Shown here piece after piece: positions 27,085 to 37,300 of a stretch of DNA of 64,000 nt. Source of the stretch: M55B112 sp040880545 (GTDB lineage: Bacteria; Bacteroidota; Bacteroidia; Bacteroidales; GCA-2748055); NCBI GenBank assembly GCA_040880545.1, contig JBBDIE010000150.1, positions 1-64,000 of the forward strand, written 5' to 3'. The notes beneath the pieces are model-generated. The model had not been told where the DNA came from. It saw only the letters and a program-made list of their open reading frames with translations, and searched no databases. Numbering within the stretch: the first letter of the stretch is position 1; each line of letters opens with the position of its first letter. A program made the translations under genes and the position numbers.

Positions 27085-28641
27085 TTAATATTCAATCGTT
27101 CCAAATTGCCTGCTCCACCAAACCTGCTGGTAATATGAATCCCCTCCCTGGTTGTCTGATGCCTCCTTATAGTTTGTATAATTTAAGTCCACTTCATCAT
27201 CTGGATAGGGCAATCGTCCCGGCAAATAATTCCTTGGGACCTCAACCCAGTTTGCTTTGAGAATCTTCACACCGTCCAATTCAAGATCCCATTTGTGCAG
27301 TTTCGGGAAACCGGTCCTGCGGTATTCTGCAAAAGCTTCCCAGCCATTGAGATACAAGGAAATCCATTTTTGGGTGATGATTTGTTCCAGCGTATTATTA
27401 AACGCGCCACCCGTTGCTATAAATTCCTGAATTACTGAATCTGCAATTTCAAAGTATTCCAGCGCACTTTGCACTCCTTCCCGATACAGGTCCTCCGCAA
27501 TATCTCCTTCGGACCAACCCCGGAATGCTGCCTCCGCACGCAGAAAACAAACTTCAGTATAAGTTAACAGTGGATTTACAAAGGTAGGATTATCTGAGAA
27601 AAAAGGGCCAATATAAGAGGAACTTGAAACGCCCATCCCCATGGCCTGATTCTCTTTCAGTGTAGCATTCATCAGGTTGGGCACTCCTGTGATCGTTGTA
27701 TTATCAATTTCAATAGGTTGTGCATATATTTCCAGCCTTGGGTCGTTACTGTCCCTTAGTTGCCGCACCATCAGCTCACTAATCTTAGGCACACTGGTGC
27801 CTGTATTATCAGGATTGGTTGGATTCTTTGACCCGATATTCATCGCATAATACGGACTCCACCAATCCTGTGATTCAATGTAAGAAAACAGGGCACTTTC
27901 CTCATTGGAGGAAATAAGATTGTTTTCTGCAATTATTTCATTTACAACAGCCTGATCTCCACTCCGGATGGCCATCCTGAGTCTGAGCGAATTTGCAAAT
28001 TTAACCCACGAATCAATGTTTCCCTGGAAGAGCATATCATTTGAAAAGAAGATTTTATCCTTGTCAAATGAGGCCGCTGCATCCTTGAGAATGTCCATGA
28101 GATCGTTATATATGAACTCCTGGTTGTCATAACCTGGTGACTGGGATTCCTTGGTGTAGTCGTCCAGAATCTTCCATGCTTCTGAGTATGGGACATCACC
28201 CCATAGGTCAGTTACCCGTTGAAAATTATACGCTTTCCAAATCCTGACGGCCTGGTATTTATTTACCAAAGCAGGATCGTCTTTCAGCATATTCTCAAGT
28301 ACAGTGCAGTTTAACAGTAAATCCGTATAAAAATATCTCCAGAGATTTTGTATTCTGTACTGATCGAAAAGCGTATACGGGGGCATGGTGGAATTGCCAT
28401 ATACAGCTGCCGTGTGCATGATCCATCGCTGCACGTAGGTTATATTGTATGTTGAATAGATTCGGCCGCCACCTGAGCCGGCATATTCCCCCGCACCCTC
28501 TTTGACTACGTAATTGAATATGTAATCCACATCACTTGTTGCCGGATTATTCGGGTTTTTATTTAGCTCTTCAAAATTATATGTACAGGATGTCATTGTG
28601 AACATGACGACCATTGCCAGAAAAATATATTTTATTTTCAT
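27085..28641 (-). CDS. SusD/RagB-family outer-membrane lipoprotein (SusD-like 2 type)
   Basis: A 518-residue glycan-binding lipoprotein. The signal peptide ends in a lipobox with the lipidated cysteine at FTMTSC (residue 19), followed by the FEELNKNPNNP segment common in this subgroup. TPR-like helices carry DLWGDVPYSEA (about 145-155) and YTEVCFLRAEAAFRGWSEGD (about 360-379), as in SusD homologues. SusD proteins form a lid on the SusC barrel and capture ligand at the cell surface. It is 14 bp downstream of the susC-like gene. The ligand is not readable, but the neighbouring enzymes point to peptidoglycan-derived saccharides. Confidence 0.92.
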   Translation of the reverse strand: MKIKYIFLAMVVMFTMTSCTYNFEELNKNPNNPATSDVDYIFNYVVKEGAGEYAGSGGGRIYSTYNITYVQRWIMHTAAVYGNSTMPPYTLFDQYRIQNLWRYFYTDLLLNCTVLENMLKDDPALVNKYQAVRIWKAYNFQRVTDLWGDVPYSEAWKILDDYTKESQSPGYDNQEFIYNDLMDILKDAAASFDKDKIFFSNDMLFQGNIDSWVKFANSLRLRMAIRSGDQAVVNEIIAENNLISSNEESALFSYIESQDWWSPYYAMNIGSKNPTNPDNTGTSVPKISELMVRQLRDSNDPRLEIYAQPIEIDNTTITGVPNLMNATLKENQAMGMGVSSSSYIGPFFSDNPTFVNPLLTYTEVCFLRAEAAFRGWSEGDIAEDLYREGVQSALEYFEIADSVIQEFIATGGAFNNTLEQIITQKWISLYLNGWEAFAEYRRTGFPKLHKWDLELDGVKILKANWVEVPRNYLPGRLPYPDDEVDLNYTNYKEASDNQGGDSYYQQVWWSRQFGTIEY

Positions 28642-28655
28642 AATGCTGGTATCTT

Positions 28656-31105
28656 TTAAAATATAACTTTAATATTGAAGCCAACTGAACGTGTGGTTGG
28701 CATAGCGGCATATTCCTGGCCTAGTCCGTTATTGTTTGAGGTGAATGATGATTCCGGATCTATATTGGGTACACCTGAATAGATGAGCCAGAGGTTTCGC
28801 CCGATCACAGCAAATGATGCACTTGAAATAAAGTTCGAACTAAACCAGCTTTCAGGAAAATTATAATTGATTGTTACATCACGCAATTTCACGTAAGAAG
28901 CATCATATACATCCAGTTCGGCAATGCCTCCCCATTTTCGCTGGTGGAAATAGACCTGAGGATCAATCCCTTTAGTATTTTCACTTCCATCCTCAAAAAC
29001 ACCATCAGCTACGTAGCCAACGGGCTCAGAACCTTCCGGATCGAACATCTGTTTATCGCTTTCGTCCAGCATGGGTGTTCCATCCTCGTTATAGCGGCCG
29101 GTACGACCCGCTAACCGTTCTGCATTCGTTGCGGCATACCAGGACTCACGGCCTTCCAGTGTTTCCGTAAATTGCCCGTTATCCAGCCCATATTTGTTGG
29201 TTTTTGAAAAAATACTTCCTCCCCTGGATACCCCTATTGAAAATGAGAAGGAGAGATCTTTATACCTGAATAAATTTGTTAATCCACCGGTCCAATCTGG
29301 CGTTATATTGCCAATTACACCACGTTCTTCCATGATGTAGAGTCCGTCATCTCCTACCATCGGACGTCCGTTACTGGGATCATCAATAATGTTGCCTTCT
29401 GTGTCGGTCTTGTAAAACCGTTTGAGCCTGGTGCCGATGATCTCACCATAGGGTCTGCCTGGTATGGCAACGATATCCACCTGGCTTTCATTGGTAATTG
29501 TCAACTGTGTTAGTCCATCCTTCAGGTACTCTACTTCGTTTCTGTTCTTTGCAAAGTTCACATTCATGGTCCATTCAAAATCGCTTGATCGTAATGGTGA
29601 AATGGTCGACTGAATTTCTATTCCCTTATTGGATATTGCTCCGCCATTTGTCAGAATACTGGCAAAACCGGAAGTTTTGGAGAGTTCAGCCGTTAAAATT
29701 TGATTGTAAGTGACTTCGTCATAATAGGTGATATCAAAACTCAACCTGTTCATAAAAAACCGGAGATCTGTACCCACTTCCCAGGAAGTATTTTGTTCGG
29801 GTCCCAATTCAGGATCGGTAGCTGAATTCCTCAGATATACAGCAGGAACTTCTCCATATTGCTGGTTTATGAATTGATGGGACAGCATGTGTGGATCCGT
29901 ATCATTTCCAACACCGGCCATGGAAAACCGTACTTTACCGAAACTCAGCAGATTATTTTCTAATCCGAAGGCATCAGAAAAAATAAAACTGGTGTTCAGG
30001 GAAGGGTAGAAATAGGAATTTTTATCCACTGGCAATGTGGACGTCCAGTCGTTACGGCCTGTAAGTTCCAGGAATAACCAGGATTTGTAACTTAAATGAA
30101 CTGATCCGTAAAGCCCCTGATTGATCTTTTGACGCTTACTTGTTCCTGCTGAAGTTTCTGCAGGATATTTGGGATTGTTCAGTGAAAAGAAATTGGGTAC
30201 CGCAAGTCCGTTGATCGATGTGGATTGATAATCAACCTCATAGGTTTCGTAGGCGCCTCCTGCATTAACATTCAGTTCAATATCGTTGGAAAATTTTTTG
30301 TGCGCTGTAAATAAAAAATCATGGTTCAATGCACGGTAATTGATCCACCTTTCCGTGTAGGATCCTTCACCGTTTGCCCTGAGGGCATTGTTTGCGATTC
30401 TCAGGTATCTTTTAGATTTATAGGTATCCATACTGGATCTTGCATACCCTGTTAGCCAGGGTGTGATTTTCAGATCAATTTTTGCATATCCCTGGAACTG
30501 ATCCTTGTTGTCGTTATTGTAATTTTCATAGGCTTCCCAATAGGGGTTCGTGTGCCAGGAATCGGAAAAATACCAGTTCTGCTCCCTGCCACCTGCACTT
30601 TTATAATCCTCCCTCAGTGTATTGATATTAATACTGCGGGGCATCCAGATAAATGTTCTGGCACCGGTCCTTGAGTCTCCCTGTCCGACCCGGTTAAAAG
30701 CATCTTCGCGGATATAATTGCCTTTAAAACTGAAGCCAATGTATTTGTTCAGGGTCGAATTCATATTGTAATTGATACTTTTCCTGTCATAATGACTGTT
30801 AGGTTTGAGTCCATCGTTATTCACGGTTCCGGCAGAGAATCTCCAGTTGGTTTTTTCATTGCCCTTTTCCAACGCAATGGAGTTTGAAAGTGTGTATCCG
30901 TTATTGAAATAATTCTGGACATTATTCGGTTGGGGAGTGAGGGTTGTGAATTCACCATTCCAGTTCAATACTTCCATGNNNNNNNNNNNNNNNNNNNNNN
31001 NNNNNNNNNNNNNNNNNNNNNNNNNNNNNNNNNNNNNNNNNNNNNNNNNNNNNNNNNNNNNNNNNNNNNNNNNNNNNNCAGTAAGAGAATTGATATTTTA
31101 TTCAT
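28656..31105 (-). CDS. SusC/RagA-family TonB-dependent transporter, interrupted by assembly gap
   Basis: The C-terminal 773 residues (28656-30978) are a SusC-type 22-strand barrel. They start in the region after the plug (WNGEFTTLTPQPNN, NYFNNGYTLSNSIAL) and end with the terminal aromatic of outer-membrane barrels (NIKVIF). Beyond the 100-N gap, 31079-31105 reads ATG then MNKISILLL, the start of a signal peptide on the same strand, 11 bp after the amidase gene. So one gene spans the gap. SusC proteins are usually about 1000 residues or more, so the CarboxypepD-like, TonB-box and plug regions (roughly 200-300 residues) are missing, far more than 100 bases. It imports oligosaccharides with SusD. 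Confidence 0.9.
30979..31078. other. Assembly gap (100 N)
   Basis: Exactly 100 undetermined bases, the customary placeholder for a scaffold gap of unknown size. It falls inside the susC-like gene, and the part of the protein missing there should need well over 100 bases. The join is supported by compatible strand and by signal-peptide-like codons on the far side. Confidence 0.98.
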
Positions 31106-31116
31106 GTTTGGTAGAA

Positions 31117-33483
31117 TTAGTAGTTTAGCTGTGATTGTTGGTTATTGATAATGAGTATAGCTTGGCATGCTGAATCATTAATGATGCGAAGGATCAGCGT
31201 GTTCCCTGATTGGGCCTGCCTTTCAAGTTGAATAACCGGATTATTAAGTTTGAGATTTCCTTGTTGGAGGAACTGCCCCGAGATACTGTATAGCTCATAC
31301 CTGGACTCATTGCCGTCCAGGTTTGAGAGGTGTATTTTGTCCCCGGTTAGCGGGTTGGGGTAGACAGTAACTTTCCCATCGGCCCGTCCAGTGAAAACTG
31401 AAGTCAGGTCGCGTTGGTTCAAAGCGTCGAAATAAATATCCCCTCCTGTATTTCCTTCATCTGTTTTAACTATTTTCAGATAATCCAGGGATGAAACACC
31501 TTCGGGTAGGCTCACTTTACAATAGTTCCAACCCGCAAAATCTATGGTGCAAAGTTCTGCGACACTTTGATTATTGAATCCAGCCTCTATTCTATTGTAG
31601 CTCAAATCACCCCAGATCCAGATACCGATCATGTTGCTGTTCTCAATGAGTCCTACACTTTCTGAAGCCGGTTTGATCACACATTCTGCCACTGGATCAA
31701 GAAAGTTATATCGCAGTAGGGTGGAAGCTTCTCCGGAGCGCATTGTCTTGGTCCACCGGTATAGAAATGAACTTCCATCTATTCCGGTACTGGAGTCGAA
31801 ATCAATGATCCATCCATTATTCTGGTCAAATTCATCGATGATAACCAGGTTGACCGGCTCCTCCATGGTGGTGAATGGAATTTCTACTGCATCCACAAGT
31901 GGAATATTCTCCTGATCCATAACAGAGCCATGAATTTTCAGCGTATAGGTACTGTTATACTGAAGGTCAGTGGAAGGGGAGAAATAGTAATGTCCTGTTC
32001 CATCGATAGAGGAAATGGTTGCTCCTTTGGTACCAAGGGTGGTGCCTTCTTTCGGAATAATCTCAACCGAATTGATCAGAGAAGTATTGTTCAGCGGCGC
32101 ATCAAATATCAGCCTGAATTGCAGGTAGGGGCTGACCTCCTGTTGTGAAACTGACGGGAAACTGGCTAACAGGGTGTATCTGTTTCTGTCGCCGGTTATG
32201 AAGCTTAATGATACAGCACTGTCCATAGCCACACCCCACTGATGTTCTGCCGTATTGTTGAGCGTTACAGTATATTCGGTGAGGGTGTCAAAGGGAATAT
32301 CTGGCTGAAAATATACGTTCAGGTAATCTTTATCCCAGGAGAATGATCCGGGGATATCGGGGGAAATATTGAATGCCTGTGCCACGGTGAGTGAATCCAT
32401 ATTCATGTTGAATGTGATCCTTACCGGGTCGAAACAGTTGATGGTATCACCATCATGGGGTGTGGTTGAAATCACACGCGGTGCCATGGTTTTATCAGCC
32501 TTCATCCATGGGTTATGGAAACTGAACTGGTGAGGAATAACCTCGATCTGTACCGTGTCATTAAAATAGTCTGTTGCTGAAAAAATAAGATTGTAGATAC
32601 CCGGAGGAATACTGTCGAACATGTAAAATCCGGTATTCACCGAATCTACATGGTAGATGTTACCGGTCTCAACCAGTTCCACCACTGCACCATTCACATT
32701 CATATATTTATCGGGAGAATTGGCAATGGAATAATTGTCTTTGGCCAGGAGTGAATCACGGATGATGCCGGATATATTTCCGAAATTCTCTGCTCCGGGA
32801 AGGTTAAAATATGTTTCCATGGCCAGAAGCATGTTCCATGCCTCCTGCCGCCTGTAATCCAGATTCAGTAAACGGTCCATTTCGGGCCTGTAGTCGTGAA
32901 AACTACCCTCCGATATGATTCCGGGAACTTCCAGGGGATAAAGTACCCCATAGCCATAGGTCCAGCCCGGGTTTAGTGTAAGGTCCCCAATAAAATGGGG
33001 AGATGTATTTGTCCAGTAAGTTGCTTCATTGGTTATCAGCTGTCCCCACAATATTTGCGCCCAGACTTTGGCTTCAGGAATGGCCGGGTCATCACTCTTG
33101 CCGTTGAATATTGTCATGGGATAATTCGAGACCTGGTTTCCTCCATTTGAATGGATGGAGATAAAAAGATCCACATTGTTGTCATTTGCCATGGCAGCTA
33201 TGGTCGAAAGAGGGAGGTCATCCTCTGTACGGTTCAACTCACGTGACATGATCACTTCACATCCGCGGGATTCAAGAAGGTCCCTGAGCCATAACCCTTT
33301 CGTTAAGTTTCCTTCAGATTCCCAGAATCCGTTTGGCATTCCCCTGTCATCAGAATCATGACCTCCATGTCCGGGATTGATCATAACTTTAAGACCTGTA
33401 AAATCAGGAGCCTGGCCATAACCGTTAATAGAGATGAAGATGAATAATAAACCCCAGACCAGGTATTTTATCTTATGTAACAT
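31117..33483 (-). CDS. Secreted N-acetylmuramoyl-L-alanine amidase (Amidase_3) with T9SS sorting domain
   Basis: A 788-residue protein with a signal peptide (MLHKIKYLVWGLLFIFISINGYGQ). The Amidase_3 domain (about 30-235) carries MINPGHGGHDSDDRG with the zinc-binding histidine, a glutamate in GFWESEGNLTKGLWL, the second zinc histidine in LFISIHSNGG, and a late glutamate in GIISEGSFHDYRPE. A carboxypeptidase-regulatory-like module (about 240-340), an Ig-like Big_5 part (about 345-570), a sugar-binding-like region and a type-A T9SS domain (VYPNPLTGDKI, about 710) follow. The enzyme would remove stem peptides from peptidoglycan outside the cell. It sits between a small propeller gene (9 bp) and susC (11 bp), clearly in one operon. 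Confidence 0.92.
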   Translation of the reverse strand: MLHKIKYLVWGLLFIFISINGYGQAPDFTGLKVMINPGHGGHDSDDRGMPNGFWESEGNLTKGLWLRDLLESRGCEVIMSRELNRTEDDLPLSTIAAMANDNNVDLFISIHSNGGNQVSNYPMTIFNGKSDDPAIPEAKVWAQILWGQLITNEATYWTNTSPHFIGDLTLNPGWTYGYGVLYPLEVPGIISEGSFHDYRPEMDRLLNLDYRRQEAWNMLLAMETYFNLPGAENFGNISGIIRDSLLAKDNYSIANSPDKYMNVNGAVVELVETGNIYHVDSVNTGFYMFDSIPPGIYNLIFSATDYFNDTVQIEVIPHQFSFHNPWMKADKTMAPRVISTTPHDGDTINCFDPVRITFNMNMDSLTVAQAFNISPDIPGSFSWDKDYLNVYFQPDIPFDTLTEYTVTLNNTAEHQWGVAMDSAVSLSFITGDRNRYTLLASFPSVSQQEVSPYLQFRLIFDAPLNNTSLINSVEIIPKEGTTLGTKGATISSIDGTGHYYFSPSTDLQYNSTYTLKIHGSVMDQENIPLVDAVEIPFTTMEEPVNLVIIDEFDQNNGWIIDFDSSTGIDGSSFLYRWTKTMRSGEASTLLRYNFLDPVAECVIKPASESVGLIENSNMIGIWIWGDLSYNRIEAGFNNQSVAELCTIDFAGWNYCKVSLPEGVSSLDYLKIVKTDEGNTGGDIYFDALNQRDLTSVFTGRADGKVTVYPNPLTGDKIHLSNLDGNESRYELYSISGQFLQQGNLKLNNPVIQLERQAQSGNTLILRIINDSACQAILIINNQQSQLNY

Positions 33484-33492
33484 TGTTTATTC

Positions 33493-34305
33493 TTAATTTT
33501 TCACCCTGATTTTGACTGCAAATACTTCTCCTTTCAAATTATGAAATAAGATACGATCACCATCCGGTGATGCTTTGGGATACAAGGCGATGATTTCTCC
33601 ATCAGCTGAAATTTCAACTTTCTTCCCGGTTTCAAGATGTACTGCATAAACGTCGGAATGGGTTGTTACATATCCGTCGTCTTTATCGATCATGCCCAGT
33701 ACCCACTGATTATTCAACCATACCGGTGCGTTTAAAATTCCGATATCGGCCGTAATATTACCGTCCATATCACTAACATAGGTCCCTTTTCCAACTGCGG
33801 TAAACAGAATGTTCTGTCCATCTGGCGACAGGGAGGGCCAGACATAATAATTATCACCAGTTGGTTTAAGTTCTTTTTTATCGTTGTTGCGTTGAAGAAT
33901 TATCTTTTTCCCATCCACAGTAACGTTGTCCGTCACAGGAATATCACTTTCAATTGCTGACGCAACATCACTGTCCGGGTCAATTTTACGGAATTCAATT
34001 TCTTTATCTGTTCCTGTTCCTTTGTGAACAGAATATACAATTGTATTATCATCTTTAGCGGAGAATGACCTGACCCTGGTGCCATCATCAACGACCCGGA
34101 TAGTTTTTCGTTTTCGGATGTTGTACTGGTACAACCCTTTTGAGTTCTCCCCTTTATAAAGTATCTCCCTGCTGTTATGTCCAAATTCAGGAGCGTACAC
34201 CTTACTTTCCACCGGTATTTTTTTCACCCGGCGTACCTTGATGTCCTGACTATGAGCAGGCAGCATGATCATACAGGCTGCTATAAAAAATAGGATTCTT
34301 TTCAC
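33493..34305 (-). CDS. Secreted TolB/WD40-like beta-propeller protein
   Basis: A 270-residue protein starting with GTG 34305, chosen because it begins a proper signal peptide (MKRILFFIAACMIMLPAHSQ). The rest shows propeller-blade repeats of the PD40/TolB type, for example APEFGHNSREILYKGEN, VWPSLSPDGQNILFTAVG and LYPKASPDGDRILFHNLKG. There is no C-terminal sorting domain, so it is probably periplasmic. It lies 9 bp upstream of the amidase gene and, after the terminator at 34345, is the first gene of the amidase-SusCD-GHL10-kinase-murQ operon. A binding or scaffold role is possible; no activity can be assigned. Confidence 0.75.
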   Translation of the reverse strand: MKRILFFIAACMIMLPAHSQDIKVRRVKKIPVESKVYAPEFGHNSREILYKGENSKGLYQYNIRKRKTIRVVDDGTRVRSFSAKDDNTIVYSVHKGTGTDKEIEFRKIDPDSDVASAIESDIPVTDNVTVDGKKIILQRNNDKKELKPTGDNYYVWPSLSPDGQNILFTAVGKGTYVSDMDGNITADIGILNAPVWLNNQWVLGMIDKDDGYVTTHSDVYAVHLETGKKVEISADGEIIALYPKASPDGDRILFHNLKGEVFAVKIRVKN

Positions 34306-34344
34306 GTTTCCGTTATTTGAATTGGATCAGAATTTATTTTTAAA

Positions 34345-34374
34345 AAGAGGGCGGACGACTGCGCCCGCCCTCTT
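34345..34374 (-). terminator. Strong intrinsic terminator after the 1362-residue propeller gene
   Basis: AAGAGGGCGG (34345-34354) and CCGCCCTCTT (34365-34374) form a perfect 10-bp GC-rich stem with a 10-nt loop. On the minus strand the stem runs into TTTTT then A-rich sequence. It lies 25 nt beyond the stop codon of the gene ending at 34399 and 40 nt before the next start (34305), so it can separate, or set the ratio of, the two minus-strand transcription units. Confidence 0.8.
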
Positions 34375-34398
34375 CATTAAACTAACTACTACTGAGAG

Positions 34399-37300
34399 TT
34401 ATTGAACTTTAACAATCTTGAGAACCTTAGATGATCCTGAATCATCGTTTAGTCTCAGATAGTAAAGTCCGGAGCTTAGATCACCCATTTCAAGATTTAC
34501 CCTGATTTGCTGGTGGGTATTCACTGTTTTAATGAGTTTTCCTGTAATATCAATCACACTTACAGACTCTATCGATCCCATGTTGTCGATGGTCAGGATG
34601 TCCATCACAGGATTCGGGTAGGCCCTGATATTGTTAAAGTTGTCGTTATCAATTCCAACAGGAATGATCCTGACAAAATCAGACATGGCAGCAGTTCCAA
34701 CCAGGTAATCCAGTCCGCCTGTCAGAGCAACCGGAATCACTTCGAATGCGATGAATTTTGCTTCCATGTCGTTACCAACAACATATTCAAGGGATGTTTC
34801 ACCCAGGATCTTCAGCTTATCAGATCCTTCGGCATCTGTTGCATACCACCACTGGTATTCACTTGTGCCTTCCAGATCACCGTCTGCATCGTTGTAGGTA
34901 TAACTTGCAGTGAGCGTTTCACCTGCTCTTTCAACACCTGTAATTGCAACATCAAGTGCTTCAGGTGCGCTTACACCAACAATGTTAACAACATCTTCCG
35001 GTCCGAATGCATTCAATGGCATACCGTCGAATGATACAACACTTCCTGATCCGTCGTATACTACTGTAACTGCATCACCAGCCGAAACTGTGGCGGTCAG
35101 TTCAAGTATCAGTATCGTCGGATCTTCTGTGTCCCTGTAGATCGTATCCACATCAGCAACAGTCTCACCGATATTTACGGACCAGCCTGTTCCGTCGAAG
35201 CCATCTTCAGACATTGTTTTGCTGAACCAGATATTCAGCTTATCACCAGTCTCATTGGTTTCTGAATATGTATATCCTGGTAATTCCAGTAATCCTTTGA
35301 ACCTGGCAATACCATTATTTGCAGAGAGCATGTAGAGATGGAAGAATTCTTCATCAGCCTGAACATGCACACCACCCAGTTCCTGGTTTGCGCTGGAGAG
35401 CTCTTCTGAAGTACCCACGGTAATATGGGTTGAGCCGGTAATGTCCTGAACAATTATGTTCCACAATCCGGCATCATTTTTCTGATGGAAAGCTACCAGT
35501 GTACGGTTCTTATAGTAGAAGACCTGGGGTGAATTAGACTGGTTGTTATTTTGTCCAATACCCTCCAGGGCACCAACATAATTTCCATCCTTGTTAAAGA
35601 TCTGAGGCTGCGCCCCGCGACCATCCACGATGAAATTGGCATCCGGGCTGTTGGTGATAGGATATGCTGAAGGAGTTGAGCCTATTGAGGTGACATTCTG
35701 CAGTGTTATTACTGTTCCTGCATCTACAATACCTCCTGTAACCACCCAGCGAACAACCTTGTTGCCGGCCGATTGGGCTGCAAAAATTAATGCATCGCCT
35801 GATACATCTCCCACAACGGTGAATTTATCTCCCAGACGCATTGCGTCAGCGGAAGTAAATTCTATAAACTTCGTTGGTTCAGCCAGTTCATTTTCCCATT
35901 TATAAACTACAAATGGAGCAGTGCTGGCGTCCAGTTGTAACGGGCAGGCCAGAATTTGACCATCTGCTGAAACTTCGACATCACTGATTCTGAATAAACC
36001 GACATCTAATCCTGTGGTACTCATTTCAGATACAAATGCGCCATTCAGCTTGTCGGCCACAACCAGTTTGGTTCCACCAAACCTGCTTGCAATGTAAATA
36101 TGTTCCGTACCAACGGCAAAACCACGTTCGGTACTTCCGGTTCCGACATATTCTGCCAGTGCGTCTACCTTGACGGCACGCATCCATGTACGTTCAAAAT
36201 CACCTTCATTGGTTGAGGCAACTGCTGCTTCTGCAGTAACTGCTTCAACAGGTTCGCCTTCCAGTAGTTCACCAACGGTGGCCACAGGTGTGATTTCATA
36301 TACCAGGTGTTTGCCGATCACATCTTCGGTAACAACAAGTACATAAGAACCTGTTGCGGAGGTTATTTCAACCTTGTTGGTGCCACCGGCATCATCAGCA
36401 GTGTACCATTTGTGTACAGAAACACCTTCCGGATCATCTGTCCGGTCGGAATAGGTATATGATCCGTACAATACGGCACCAACTTCAGGTGTTCCGTGAA
36501 CCATAACATCCGACGCAACCGGGGCTTCCGGTGCCGGTTTGGCAGCGATCATTCCCGTGGCGGTCATGACTGGATCTCCAACATCATCTCCAACCGTTAC
36601 CGGTGTTACCTCGAAGATGATAAATTTACCTTCATCTTCTGCAACTGCTATATACGTGGATACACCATCAGCAACTTCAACCATATTTGTTCCGGCTGCA
36701 TCATCGGCACGGTACCATTTAAGGATAGTTGCTCCCTCCTCGTCACCATTCAGGTCACTGTATGTGTAGGTTCCGGTGAGTTCACCGTCAACCTCCTCAC
36801 GGCCTGTAATGGTCAGGTCAGAAGCTTCAGGTGCAAATTCCGGGAAGGTAACTGCAGTTGCAGATGCAACTGTTACAGTTTCTCCGGTAAGCAGTACGCC
36901 TGTCTCTGCTACTGGCGTTACACTGAACAGGATGAATTTGGCATCATCTTCAGGCTTCACCAGATAGGTAAGCGTTCCGGTAGCTACTTCCACCATGTTT
37001 GTTCCAACAGCATCGTCAGCTGTGTACCATTTGATTACGGATTCACCTTCGGCATCACCATTTTCATCGAAATAGGTGTAGGAACCTGTGAGTGTCTCGT
37101 TTACAGCGATGGTTCCGGTAATCGCCACATCATTTGCCACCGGAGGTTCTGCATCGGTTAATACAGGTCCAAAATAGGCCGTTTCAACAAGGTGCAGAGC
37201 ATCGGATACTGTCCCGGTTGCTGCAACAGGCAAGACGGAAAATGAGATATATTTATTCTCATCTTCAGCCAGGATGGTATAGGTTAGTGAACCTGCCGCG

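Noticed and set aside
36496..37161. 221-codon open frame on the plus strand, antisense to the Ig-like repeats
   Set aside because: It is Cys/Gly/Ser-rich low-complexity translation created by the repeated codons of the minus-strand gene; no start context or family resemblance.
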